Assembly (NCBI GenBank): GCA_016745315.1
Contig: CP066886.1
Span: 5,270,501-5,334,500, forward strand
Length of the DNA: 64,000 bases
From: Arthrospira sp. PCC 9108
Lineage (GTDB): Bacteria; Cyanobacteriota; Cyanobacteriia; Cyanobacteriales; Microcoleaceae
Reading direction: 5' to 3'
The notes under the pieces: model-generated
What the model was told of the DNA's origin: nothing
The model's input: only the letters and a program-made list of their open reading frames with translations
Database searches by the model: none
Part shown: positions 38,667 to 47,417 of the stretch, in pieces
Numbering within the stretch: the first letter of the stretch is position 1
Layout: each line of letters starts with the position of its first letter
Translations under genes and position numbers: made by a program

Positions 38667-40865
38667 CTAGGATAACATCTCATCAACAACCCGTTTCCAG
38701 TAAATTTGAGCCACAGCATCACTAGGATTTTCAGCTAAACAGATCTGCAACAATTGAGCGGCTTGCTTATATTCCTGGAGATAATAGAGAGCCAATGCTG
38801 ACTCAAACTGGGTTTTAGTTTTTAACTTAGCGTCGCGACTTTCTGGGGGGTCAGCATCAAAGATTTCAAAGACAGAGACCATTTCGGATTTGCCTTTGAC
38901 AGCGACTTTATCAATAATTCGGAAAGCGTAATTATTAGGGTTTTCAAGACATAAGAATGTATGTTGGCTAATTAAGAGTGGCACGGCATATTTTTTAGTT
39001 AACTCTTCCAAGCGAGCGGCTAAATTAACGGCATCACTAATTACGGTGGTATCAATTTTATCTTTCCCGCCAACAATACCTAACATCATAGTTCCGGTAT
39101 TAATACCAATGCCAATTTTAATAGGTGGTCGTCCTGGTCGCTGTCGGGTAGTATTATAGTCGCTTAATAATTTTAGCATAGAGATTCCCGCCTGCACTGC
39201 ATCATCAGCATTGCCACCAAACAATGCCATGATGGCATCTCCAATATATTTATCTATAAAACCATTATTGTCAATAATTGCGGGTTCCATACGGCATAAA
39301 TAGGCATTGATAAACTTAAAATTATCGGCTAAGGTCATGTTTTCAGAGAGATTAGTAAACTGGCGAATATCTGAAAACAAAATGGACATTTGTTTTTCGA
39401 CAGCATCTCCTGATTTAACTTCCACAATACTTTCATAACCGAGGAAGGATAAAAACTGATTAGGAACAAACCTGCCAGCGGCATCGGTGAGTTCTTCTTG
39501 TTCATTAAGGGCTAGTTATAAATCACAGTTAACTATCAACATTTCTTCGATAAAACTTTGTCGTTATGCTTCAGCTTTTTGGCGTTCATTGATATCTTGA
39601 AAAGTAGTGATCGCAAAGGTAATATTTCCGTGGGCATCATGAATAGGTCTAGCCCTAGCTTCCACAGGGATGATCCGATCAGGTTGATGCACTTCAATAT
39701 CATCAACTACGACACTTTCCCCTCGCCAAGCTCGCTCTAGGGGTAAATTATCATCGGGATATAGTTGGTCAGTTCCGGCAATATAACTAGGATAAATGAC
39801 AGAATTTTGATTAGTGAAATCATCTAGGACTGTCCCTGGTCAAAAGAGGATGTGGGCGGCCTGGTTAGTATAGTAAAGTTGCCCAAGATGATCGACAACG
39901 ACAACGGCCAAAGGCATAGCTTCGAGAAACTGACGCAGAAGTTTATTACTAACCTTTAACTCCTGAGCCAAATCTATATTTTCATTTTTGAGGCGATCGT
40001 TAAGTAAGGTAATTTCCTGATTAGCAATACTAATTTGGGCTTGGTGATATTCAACGGCTTGTTTTTCGATCTGTAACTGTTCAAGACTCTGATTCAATTC
40101 AACTTCAGTCTGTTGAAGTAGGGTAACTTTTTCCTGTAGACCGGCATAGAGTCGTCGCAGTTGTCCAGTCATGGGATTAAAAGCCATAGCTAGGGTTCCC
40201 ACCTGATCATCGGTCATTACGGGAGCCACAGGGGTGAGGTCGCCGTCTGCGACTTTGGTAGCAACAGTAGCGATCGCCAATATAGGGCGAGAAATTTGGC
40301 TCGCCAATAGATAAACGCCGACAGTGAGTAAGCCGGTAAAAGTTAAACCGACCCCCAAAGTAGTCCAAGCCAACTGACGAGCGGGATCTAGGGCTTCCGA
40401 CCGTGGCATTTCCACTAATAGGACAAGTTCTTGGTGTTCTAAGCAGCGAAACACACCAAGTACAGGAACGCCAGCATAGTTTAAATAACTGCCGCGCCCA
40501 TTTTCCCGTTGCAACCCGCGATCAATGCCTTCGCTGTGACCCCCTCTAGGAAGGTCTTGTCGGCCAAACTCTTCCCCAGATACAAATACGCGCAAGTTAT
40601 TGATCAAATAGGTTTCCCCTTGTTCTCCTAGCCCAGTAGAATCGAAGATAATCGGAGATCCATCTGCTCTAGGCTAAGGTGAGCGGCGAGAACACCTATG
40701 GGGTTTCACCTTGATTATCCCGTAGGGGGGTAGAGACAGTCATAGTGGGTCGTTCAAAAACTAGGGTTTTAATTGAAGCCCTAGCCTGACTAAATGCGAT
40801 CGCCCCGACGCTGAAAACTGTCACCACTGATCAAAGTAAAAAGTAGACATGGATTGTATGTAACC
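38667..40865 (-). pseudogene. Decayed dCache-HAMP-PAS-class III nucleotidyl cyclase gene
   Basis: Translation from about 40865 shows a membrane segment (TVFSVGAIAFSQ), sensor-domain fragments in three frames (RPTMTVSTPLRDNQG; GVLAAHLSLEQMD; IIFDSTGLGEQGETYLI), a second helix (GVGLTFTGLLTVGVYLLA), HAMP, a coiled coil, PAS, and a cyclase domain (ILFSDIRQFTNLSENM, DKYIGDAIMALFGG, VISDAVNLAARLEELT). At least two frameshifts (near 40700 and 40660) and three in-frame stops (39840-39842, 39564-39566, 39516-39518) interrupt it, and much of the sensor domain seems missing. The last 252 codons (GTG at 39425) remain open and contain the whole cyclase domain, so a fragment could still be made. Confidence 0.8.
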
Positions 40866-41004
40866 AATACATTCTGACACGATTTGATACCGGATTGATT
40901 GGGAATTCTAAATTCTTTGGTGGAGGGAATTATGTTGAGGCGATCGCACTGGGGGGATTTAGGGTAAAATATGTTACCAAAATTTGAGTGAGTTAATTTC
41001 GACT

Positions 41005-42111
41005 ATGACCAGGCCAGCTATTTATATTGCGATTACTAATCACGGATTTGGTCATGCTGTTCGTGCTGCTTCTGTAGCTGCTCAAATCCAGAAATTTTGT
41101 CCTGATGTTTTATTATTCTTAGTAACTCAGGCTCCCCGCTGGTTATTGGAGTCTTATATTTCGGGTGATTTTGTGGTGCGATCGCGGGCTTTTGATGTGG
41201 GGGTAGTTCAGTCGGATAGTATCACTATGGATAAATTGGCGACTCGTTCCAAGTTAGAGGATATTAAGCAGCGGCAGAGGTCTATTGTAGCCAGAGAAGT
41301 TGATTTTATTCGTCAAAATCGGATTAATTTAGTGCTGTCGGATATTCCACCTTTGGCTGCGCCTATAGCTCGGTCGGCTGGGGTTCCTGGTTGGATGATG
41401 AGTAATTTTGGGTGGGATTTTATTTATCGTGATTGGGGGGAGCAATTCCAGGAAATAGCGGATTGGATTGGGGAGTGTTTTGGGCAATGCGATCGCTTAT
41501 TTAGGCTGCCTCTTCATGAGCAGATGACGGCATTTCCTGTCATTGAAGATATGGGTTTAACTGGTGGTGATCCTCGCTATAATTTATCCAAAATTAGGTC
41601 AGACTTTCAGATTAAATCCCCTGTAGAAAAAACTATTATGCTGACTTTTGGAGGCTTAGGACTAGACGCAATTCCCTATAATAATTTAGGGCTGTTTCCT
41701 GATTATCAGTTCATTACTTTTGATAGTAATTCCCCGGATATGGATAATTTAATTAAGCCTAGAGATATGGTGAAATCTAGCCCTTCATTAGCGGAATATT
41801 CCCGCCTGCGTCCGGTAGATTTGATGCCTTTGTGTGGGCGAGTTATTTCTAAACCAGGCTATAGTACATTTTCGGAAGCATTGCGGTTGGATATTCCCCT
41901 AGTGTCTTTGGTGCGGTCTGGTTTTGCTGAGTCTCCGATATTAATTGAGGGGTTAGAAAATTATGGTTTCCACCAAATTCTGACGGCTGCGGAGTTTTTG
42001 ACGGGAAATTGGGAATTTCTACGCGAACCCCTGAACCCCCCTCGCTTATCGGAAACTTTAGATAAAAATGGAAGTAAAGCGATCGCTGAAGCTGTGGTAG
42101 AATTATATTAG
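41005..42111 (+). CDS. GT-B glycosyltransferase-like protein
   Basis: 368 residues from the ATG at 41005 (MTRPAIYIAITNHGFGH); a TTG 21 bp upstream is also possible. The N-terminal ITNHGFGHAVRA and a C-terminal CGRVISKPGYSTFSEAL resemble MurG-like glycosyltransferases and the N-terminal half of plant arabinokinases, with the acceptor loop in front and the nucleotide-sugar site behind. The substrate is not known. The last 13 codons and the stop lie inside the first unit of a 148-bp tandem repeat that continues downstream for about 570 bp. Confidence 0.78.
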   Translation: MTRPAIYIAITNHGFGHAVRAASVAAQIQKFCPDVLLFLVTQAPRWLLESYISGDFVVRSRAFDVGVVQSDSITMDKLATRSKLEDIKQRQRSIVAREVDFIRQNRINLVLSDIPPLAAPIARSAGVPGWMMSNFGWDFIYRDWGEQFQEIADWIGECFGQCDRLFRLPLHEQMTAFPVIEDMGLTGGDPRYNLSKIRSDFQIKSPVEKTIMLTFGGLGLDAIPYNNLGLFPDYQFITFDSNSPDMDNLIKPRDMVKSSPSLAEYSRLRPVDLMPLCGRVISKPGYSTFSEALRLDIPLVSLVRSGFAESPILIEGLENYGFHQILTAAEFLTGNWEFLREPLNPPRLSETLDKNGSKAIAEAVVELY

Positions 42112-42682
42112 ACGGTTGTAGATTAGGCTGTCAGTAACAGAAAAACGGAGCTTGCCCTTGGCCTTCCGGGTCAGGAGGGTAGGGGCAGCTTGTGCCAAAT
42201 CAGGCTTGAGGAGATATAGAAGTAAAGCGATCGCTGAAGCTGTGGTAGAATTATATTAGACGGTTGTAGATTAGGCTGTCAGTAACAGAAAAACGGAGCT
42301 TGCCCTTGGCCTTCCGGGTCAGGAGGGTAGGGGCAGCTTGTGCCAAATCAGGCTTGAGGAGATATAGAAGTAAAGCGATCGCTGAAGCTGTGGTAGAATT
42401 ATATTAGACGGTTGTAGATTAGGCTGTCAGTAACAGAAAAACGGAGCTTGCCCTTGGCCTTCCGGGTCAGGAGGGTAGGGGCAGCTTGTGCCAAATCGGG
42501 CTTGAGGAGATATAGAAGTAAAGCGATCGCTGAAGCTGTGGTAGAATTATATTAGACGGTTGTAGATTAGGCTGTCAGTAACAGAAAAACGGAGCTTGCC
42601 CTTGGCCTTCCGGGTCAGGAGGGTAGGGGCAGCTTGTGCCAAATCGGGCTTGAGGAGATATAGAAGTAAAGCGATCGCTGCG
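42071..42682 (+). repeat. Tandem array of 148-bp repeats overlapping the glycosyltransferase 3' end
   Basis: Unit starts (GAAGTAAAGC) at 42071, 42219, 42367, 42515 and 42663, an exact 148-bp period; four full copies and about 20 bp of a fifth. Each unit begins with the last 41 bp of the upstream gene, including GCGATCGC and the TAG stop, followed by a spacer with GGAGCTTGCCC and GGGGCAGCTTG. Copies are nearly identical; AAATCAGG becomes AAATCGGG in the later ones. The array ends directly before the Zn-protease-family gene and may carry its promoter. No spacers, so not a CRISPR. Confidence 0.92.
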
Positions 42683-42720
42683 AGAAAGCTAAAACAGAGA
42701 TATCAAAAGGCTGGAAAGGA

Positions 42721-43185
42721 TTGTTGAACAAGCAACAGCGAGATGTAATTGGCTGGCGGGAGTGGCTGGCTCTTCCTGATTTAGGAGTAAGTGCAATTAA
42801 GGCTAAAATTGACACAGGAGCGCGTTCCTCTGCCATACACGCCTTTGATGTTCACCATTTCGGCGATGAAGACGAAAGGATGGTTGAGTTCAAAATGCAC
42901 CCAAAGCAGCGGAATAGCACGGAAACTGTGACAGCGACAGCGAAGGTTTTAGATCAACGAGAGGTGCGAAATTCTGGGGGACATTCTGAAGAAAGGATCG
43001 TGATTGTAACTACTGCTCAACTACGGGGACATGAATGGCAGATCGAACTTACGCTAACTAATCGGGATGTGATGGGTTTTCGGATGCTGTTAGGACGCGC
43101 GGCTGTCCGGGAAAGGTTCTTAGTGCATCCTGGTAAGTCCTATCTCCTGAGCGCGCGACCGAAACTACCATTCCGTTCAACCTGA
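42721..43185 (+). CDS. RimB/ATP-dependent zinc protease-family protein
   Basis: 154 residues of the retropepsin-like Zn_protease/DUF785 family: IGWREWLALPDLGV, KAKIDTGARSSAIHAF with the aspartyl-protease-like DTGA, and FRMLLGRAAVRERFLV at the C-terminus. In other bacteria such genes pair with rimK (glutamate ligase); no rimK is present here. Starts with TTG at 42721 or 42724, within the tail of the repeat array, so the start is uncertain. Confidence 0.85.
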   Translation: MLNKQQRDVIGWREWLALPDLGVSAIKAKIDTGARSSAIHAFDVHHFGDEDERMVEFKMHPKQRNSTETVTATAKVLDQREVRNSGGHSEERIVIVTTAQLRGHEWQIELTLTNRDVMGFRMLLGRAAVRERFLVHPGKSYLLSARPKLPFRST

Positions 43186-43289
43186 AACCAATGGAGTTTT
43201 ACCAAATGTGGCCCGCCAATGGCAAGGCTTTAGACCCAATAATTTTCTGGTAAACTGGTGTAATCTGCTTAACTCAGGTAAATAATACT

Positions 43290-43856
43290 ATGGTGGAATA
43301 TAACGACGCACCCAAAACTGGGATCAAATGGCTGGGATTTGTTTGTGGTTCTGTGTTGCTGACCTCAAGCGCGATCGCCTGGGCGGGAGGGCCACCGACT
43401 CGGCAAGGTAAACCAGTAATTATTGAAGAACCGGCGGGAAGGCCGACAGAACCCGATCGCACTGGTCCTACGCCGACGGCTCCTGCTGCTACATTACAAC
43501 CAACACAGCCCACAGAGGATACTATCCCCCGATTTCCCTTACCTAGTGCTAGGATTAGTCCTGTTAATGGCAGAGTTACCCTGAAGCTGATCAATTCTAG
43601 TAATGTGGTAATTGAATATCAGGTATCAGGAGGAACCAGACCCAGGCTAGTTGGTCAGCAGTCAGAAAGCACCTTAGAGCGACTGACAGTTCCTTTAAAC
43701 TTGACCTATCAAAGGGAAGATGGGGGTTTGCTGTTTGTGCGTCCGGTAGTAACTAGCCCAGGTGTTTTAGAAATCCGGTTTGAAGCAACTGGTAATATCA
43801 ACCTAGATACTCGGTCTCTGAGTATTAATGAACAGGGGACAGTATTTCTCAACTAA
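43290..43856 (+). CDS. Exported protein of unknown function
   Basis: 188 residues. A hydrophobic segment WLGFVCGSVLLTSSAIAWAG ending in an Ala-rich cleavage-like site suggests a signal peptide. This is followed by a proline/threonine-rich linker (about 30-75) and a small beta-rich domain with RVTLKLINSSNVVIEYQV, LTVPLNLTYQ and LEIRFEATGNIN. I know of no function; the C-terminal domain pattern occurs in cyanobacterial periplasmic proteins. Stand-alone on the plus strand. Confidence 0.72.
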   Translation: MVEYNDAPKTGIKWLGFVCGSVLLTSSAIAWAGGPPTRQGKPVIIEEPAGRPTEPDRTGPTPTAPAATLQPTQPTEDTIPRFPLPSARISPVNGRVTLKLINSSNVVIEYQVSGGTRPRLVGQQSESTLERLTVPLNLTYQREDGGLLFVRPVVTSPGVLEIRFEATGNINLDTRSLSINEQGTVFLN

Positions 43857-43969
43857 AGGAGAAAAGGGGACAGACCGCGGCCAAGTGTCTGTTGAACTGT
43901 GAGAATGATTGTCAAATTCCCTCTAGGGTTAGCCATCTACCGCAATGCGATCGCCATAATGTAAACACC

Positions 43970-44605
43970 TTAATCGGTTGATTGTGTGATAGTTTGACCG
44001 AGATAAATAGCGCGAATATCTTCAGGAATAGTAGTTTCTAAAATTTTATACCCTCGTTCTAACAACATCCGCACCTCACTGGGAGAAATAGATTCTCCTT
44101 CAGCTTGTAAGTAGGCGGCGATGCGAGTTTCACTCCAGTGAAATGTCTGGGCCATCAGGATGATTAACCGTAACAAGGGTTCAATTTGATCTAAAGCCTG
44201 ACCGACATAACACCACAGGGGGGGTGGCTGATCTTTGAGTGAGTAATGAATAGACTCAACTGGGGGAAGTTCAGCGCGGTTAATACAGATAGCACTAACG
44301 TTAATAATCCAGTTTTGTAGGGTTGTTTCGGAGTCGGCAGTTTTTTCATTACGGAGGTTAAGACCCCGCATTTCATAGAAAATGTGTCGCCAGGTCAAAG
44401 CAAATAAATACTCAGCCTGAACTGGTGATTTGACAGAGTGACCAATCAGAGTATAGACAATTAGGGCATAGCGACAGAAAACCACGACAAAGTATCGACC
44501 CCGATCTGAATGATTTTGAAAAAGGGTCAGGAGTTCCTGGTCACTATGGTGGCTTAAAGACTTGACCAGGGTATGATTTGCTTCGGGGAAGTTAAGGGTT
44601 TGCAA
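43970..44605 (-). CDS. Sigma-70-like cyanobacterial protein
   Basis: 211 residues. The sequence begins with a helical segment LVKSLSHHSDQELLTLFQNH that resembles an ECF sigma region 2 start, and the C-terminus (LIILMAQTFHWSETRIAAYL, then ISPSEVRMLLERGYKILE) resembles a sigma region 4 helix-turn-helix. Cyanobacterial homologues are often annotated as sigma-70 family proteins, but the core-binding and -10 recognition motifs are not clear to me. Function as a real sigma factor is unproven. Monocistronic, minus strand. Confidence 0.7.
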   Translation of the reverse strand: MQTLNFPEANHTLVKSLSHHSDQELLTLFQNHSDRGRYFVVVFCRYALIVYTLIGHSVKSPVQAEYLFALTWRHIFYEMRGLNLRNEKTADSETTLQNWIINVSAICINRAELPPVESIHYSLKDQPPPLWCYVGQALDQIEPLLRLIILMAQTFHWSETRIAAYLQAEGESISPSEVRMLLERGYKILETTIPEDIRAIYLGQTITQSTD

Positions 44606-44677
44606 GGTCTATCTGAGTATGCTACTTGGTCAATTTTATATATGATCCGCACCATAGTCTGGCGCTAAGTGGAGAAT

Positions 44678-44926
44678 TTACGGGTGTTTTACCTGCCTGA
44701 TCTGGCAAGGCGTTTCTTTCACCCATTGAGGTAAATCTGATTGCATTACCAGATTTCGCAATTTCAGCTTACCAATCCGAGTTGTTAATTGACGCTGCAT
44801 AGCGATGGCTTGGTTAAAACAATAACGACAAGCATCCAGCCATTTTTTCCAAGTTTTTGCCAGTTCAGGACTGGGATAAATCCGGATCTTTTTTGATTGC
44901 AGATTTATACTTTCTGAGTCCGTCAA
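44678..44926 (-). pseudogene. tnpB: Truncated TnpB of an IS607-type element
   Basis: About 82 residues of the N-terminus of a TnpB/Cas12f-related protein (KKIRIYPSPELAKTWKKWLD, RYCFNQAI, LPQWVKETPCQIRQ), then an abrupt end; full TnpB has about 400 residues. The DED nuclease region and the zinc finger are missing, so it cannot cut DNA. A TTG at 44926 overlaps the 3' end of tnpA in another frame, the usual tnpA-tnpB overlap of IS607 elements. Confidence 0.8.
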
Positions 44927-45452
44927 GTCGGCAACTGAAGATGTGAACAATGGCAAGGATGTCCTCAACCAATTCTCGTTCTGGGGATAAACCGTCTTGG
45001 TTGAGAACCACGATTTTTGTACCATCTTGTTCACACAACCAAGAGATGAGGTCAAACCCGAAACGGGCGAGTCTGTCTTTGTGGGCAACCACAATAAATC
45101 CGACATCGCCTTGACGGACTCGCTCCAAAACGGCTCTAAGTCCTTTTCTTTGGAAATTAAGACCACTGGCGATATCAGTGACGAGCTCGGCGTTGGGGTA
45201 GAGTTCGAGTAATTTTGCAACTTGGCGATCAAGGTCTGCTTTTTGTCCGCGACTTGAAACGCGGGCATAAGCGATAATTGCCCGTTGCGTTCTCTCGTTT
45301 GATGTTCCCGTGTAGGAGGCAATATCATATCGTCTCTGCCCTGACGGTGTCCTGATCGCTTGAATTTTGCCGTTTTTTTCCCATCTTCTTAAAGTATGTA
45401 AGCATACACCAAAGTATTGAGCCGTTTCACTCGGTGATGTATATTTCGGCAT
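44865..45452 (-). CDS. tnpA: IS607-family serine recombinase (TnpA)
   Basis: 195 residues: N-terminal MerR-like helix-turn-helix (SPSETAQYFGVCLHTLRRWE, residues 6-25) and a serine recombinase domain starting at about 58 with IIAYARVSSRGQKADLDRQ (catalytic Ser) and VAHKDRLARFGFDLI. The order (DNA-binding domain first) is typical of IS607. The reading frame is complete, so the protein could be active although its companion tnpB is truncated. The element's ends were not resolved. Confidence 0.9.
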   Translation of the reverse strand: MPKYTSPSETAQYFGVCLHTLRRWEKNGKIQAIRTPSGQRRYDIASYTGTSNERTQRAIIAYARVSSRGQKADLDRQVAKLLELYPNAELVTDIASGLNFQRKGLRAVLERVRQGDVGFIVVAHKDRLARFGFDLISWLCEQDGTKIVVLNQDGLSPERELVEDILAIVHIFSCRLDGLRKYKSAIKKDPDLSQS

Positions 45453-45674
45453 TTAGCTCGCTTGCTGTGTACTTATCTAGCTTAGACTGATTGTTGAGTA
45501 TTGTCAAGCAATATTCAGTGAATTTGCTAACAGGACGTAACTCCATTGCCGTACTTGTCCAATTGGCGATGATTATACCAGAAAATTATCAGACTGCAAT
45601 ACGGACACCTGTTCGGAGGTGGGGGAATGGGTGGCAATTTCCCAAAAATTTCGCGCCGGTTAGTAAAGTAGGGG

Positions 45675-45703
45675 TTGACAGGGGGAGGGAATGGCGCTAT
45701 ACT
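45675..45703 (+). promoter_or_regulatory. Sigma-70-type promoter upstream of potB
   Basis: TTGACA at 45675-45680, a 17-bp spacer, then TATACT at 45698-45703: a near-consensus housekeeping promoter reading toward potB, whose start is 175 bp downstream. The leader between them is AT-rich with no evident reading frame. The short frame 45491-45769 covering it does not look like a gene. Confidence 0.65.
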
Positions 45704-45877
45704 GGGTGTAGTTTGTTACAATTGGATATTTGCAAAATTAAAAAAATTGTAAATATTTCCATTATATAAAAATAGTACCGCAAGCAAACGATAAAGTCAA
45801 GGGCATCCCCAAAAAAGTCGATTTTTTTTACATTTCTTAATTTTCGTTACAAAACTTAACATAATTACCCTAGTTGT

Positions 45878-46756
45878 ATGATTTTTGGTAAACAGAAGGC
45901 TTCAAGTCGGTTGGGGGAAACTGTCGGTGTGAACAAGAGAATATGGTTAATCGTACCCGCGACGGTGTGGTTAGTGATATTTTTTGTAGTACCGCTGGTG
46001 ATTGTGCTGATTTACAGTTTTTTGGAACGGGGAACCTATGGGGGGGTGGTGTGGTCTTTCACCGTAGGGCAATATCAACGGCTGTTGAATCCCCTATATT
46101 TGAGAGTGTTTATGCGATCGCTAGAGCTAGCGGCATTTACGACGATAATTTGTTTAGCGATCGCTTATCCGTTTGCATTTTTCATAGCGACCCGTCCTCG
46201 TGGTTGGCGGAATTTATTGTTAATGCTGGTAATCATTCCATTTTGGACTAATTTCTTAGTAAGAACTTATGCTTGGATGATTATTTTACGAGACCAGGGG
46301 GTGGTGAATACCCTACTACAAAACCTGCATTTAATTGATGAACCTCTCAACCTATTATTTACCCCGTTTGCTGTCCTAGTTGGTTTAATCTACGGCTATC
46401 TACCGTTCATGATTTTACCGTTATATGTAACCTGGGAGCGATTCGACTTTTCCTTAATTGAAGCGGCGCAAGATTTAGGAGCCAACGATATTCGCACAGT
46501 CTGGAGGGTTTTATTACCGTTAACCAGACGGGGAATTATTGCGGGTTCTATTTTAGTATTCATTCCGGCTTTGGGAGCATTTATAACGCCGGATATTTTG
46601 GGAGGGTCGAAAACGGTGATGATTGGTAATTTAATCCAGAATCAATTTCTGCAAGCTCGTCATTGGCCTTTGGGTTCGGCTTTGTCTATACTGTTAATGA
46701 TGTTAGTGATAATTCCTGTTTGGGTTTATTTCCAAATGGCTGAAAACCGTCAGTAA
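45878..46756 (+). CDS. potB: Spermidine/putrescine-type ABC transporter permease PotB
   Basis: 292-residue inner-membrane permease with about six helices. First helix LIVPATVWLVIFFVVPLVIV; then PFWTNFLVRTYAWMIILRD, diagnostic of PotB-like proteins, and the EAA loop SLIEAAQDLGANDIRTVWRV that contacts the ATPase. Works with PotC (47418-48296). ATPase and binding protein genes are not in the window, though a possible relic of a binding protein follows potC. ATG at 45878 fits; a near-consensus promoter is upstream. Confidence 0.92.
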   Translation: MIFGKQKASSRLGETVGVNKRIWLIVPATVWLVIFFVVPLVIVLIYSFLERGTYGGVVWSFTVGQYQRLLNPLYLRVFMRSLELAAFTTIICLAIAYPFAFFIATRPRGWRNLLLMLVIIPFWTNFLVRTYAWMIILRDQGVVNTLLQNLHLIDEPLNLLFTPFAVLVGLIYGYLPFMILPLYVTWERFDFSLIEAAQDLGANDIRTVWRVLLPLTRRGIIAGSILVFIPALGAFITPDILGGSKTVMIGNLIQNQFLQARHWPLGSALSILLMMLVIIPVWVYFQMAENRQ

Positions 46757-46795
46757 TGCACCCACAAAGATGACGGTTTTTGGGAAGGCGAAGAT

Positions 46796-47083
46796 TTAGG
46801 AAGCGCGACGATCGCTGTATCCCAGATATTGATTGTAGGAGGGATTCCCTAAGTATCGATAAGATTTTAATTCACTCATGACGATTTTAGGTTTGTTGAC
46901 GTTTCGCTCCAAGTAAGATATAGGCAAGACAATCGGCCATAATAGTGATGCTAAGATGAGAACCTGCCATGAAGATAGTTGCGTTTTAGAGGTGGTGCGA
47001 TCGCGCCAAAATTTGGTAAACAAATAGGCAAATGTGAGAATAGCGATCGCGAAATAGGCGCGCACAATCAGGGTAACAATCAA
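46796..47083 (-). CDS. Small membrane protein of unknown function
   Basis: 95 residues with two predicted membrane helices (VRAYFAIAILTFAYLFTKF and VLILASLLWPIVLPISYL) and a polar C-terminal tail rich in Tyr/Asn. It lies in opposite orientation between potB and potC. The composition is protein-like and similar small proteins occur in cyanobacteria, but I cannot name a family. Confidence 0.6.
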   Translation of the reverse strand: MIVTLIVRAYFAIAILTFAYLFTKFWRDRTTSKTQLSSWQVLILASLLWPIVLPISYLERNVNKPKIVMSELKSYRYLGNPSYNQYLGYSDRRAS

Positions 47084-47417
47084 AATCCTTCTCCCAATTC
47101 AACTTTTCTGACAACAGGTGGGTGGGGAGAGTAGCCCCCCACTACTGACAAAAGTGGATCAAGTCGAAGCTCGATTAGGCAAATATTTAGTCATTAGTTT
47201 TAATGAACAGAATGTTCAATATTGCTTATAATTCCGCTTGACCTGCCCCCATTATAAAGAATATTCAACGGATGTGTGTGATTTCAAACACTTAATTTTG
47301 CCAGTGGTATCACTCTCAGTATATTTGCGGTTGTATTAGTTAGCTATCAGGATGATAAGGGAGATTTGAAGATGAGAATATCTGCCAATAGGAGTAGGAT
47401 AGGATAATGAGTACAAT
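47084..47417. other. Intergenic region before potC
   Basis: 334 bp with no gene or clear promoter seen. It contains a GC-rich stretch near 47120-47146 (GTGGGTGGGGAGAGTAGCCC followed by CCCCACTAC) that could form a hairpin. Because potC is cut off from potB by an opposite gene, a potC promoter should lie here. Confidence 0.3.

Noticed and set aside
39840..39842. In-frame TGA in the sensor-cyclase gene as a selenocysteine codon
   Set aside because: Two TAA stops and frameshifts interrupt the same gene, no SECIS-like element was seen, and cyanobacteria are not known to use selenocysteine here.
42071..42682. 148-bp repeats as CRISPR or as repeated genes
   Set aside because: No spacers; the copied coding part is only the last 13 codons, so no extra gene copies are made.
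45491..45769. 92-codon plus-strand frame upstream of potB
   Set aside because: Overlaps a near-consensus promoter and has no recognisable domain.
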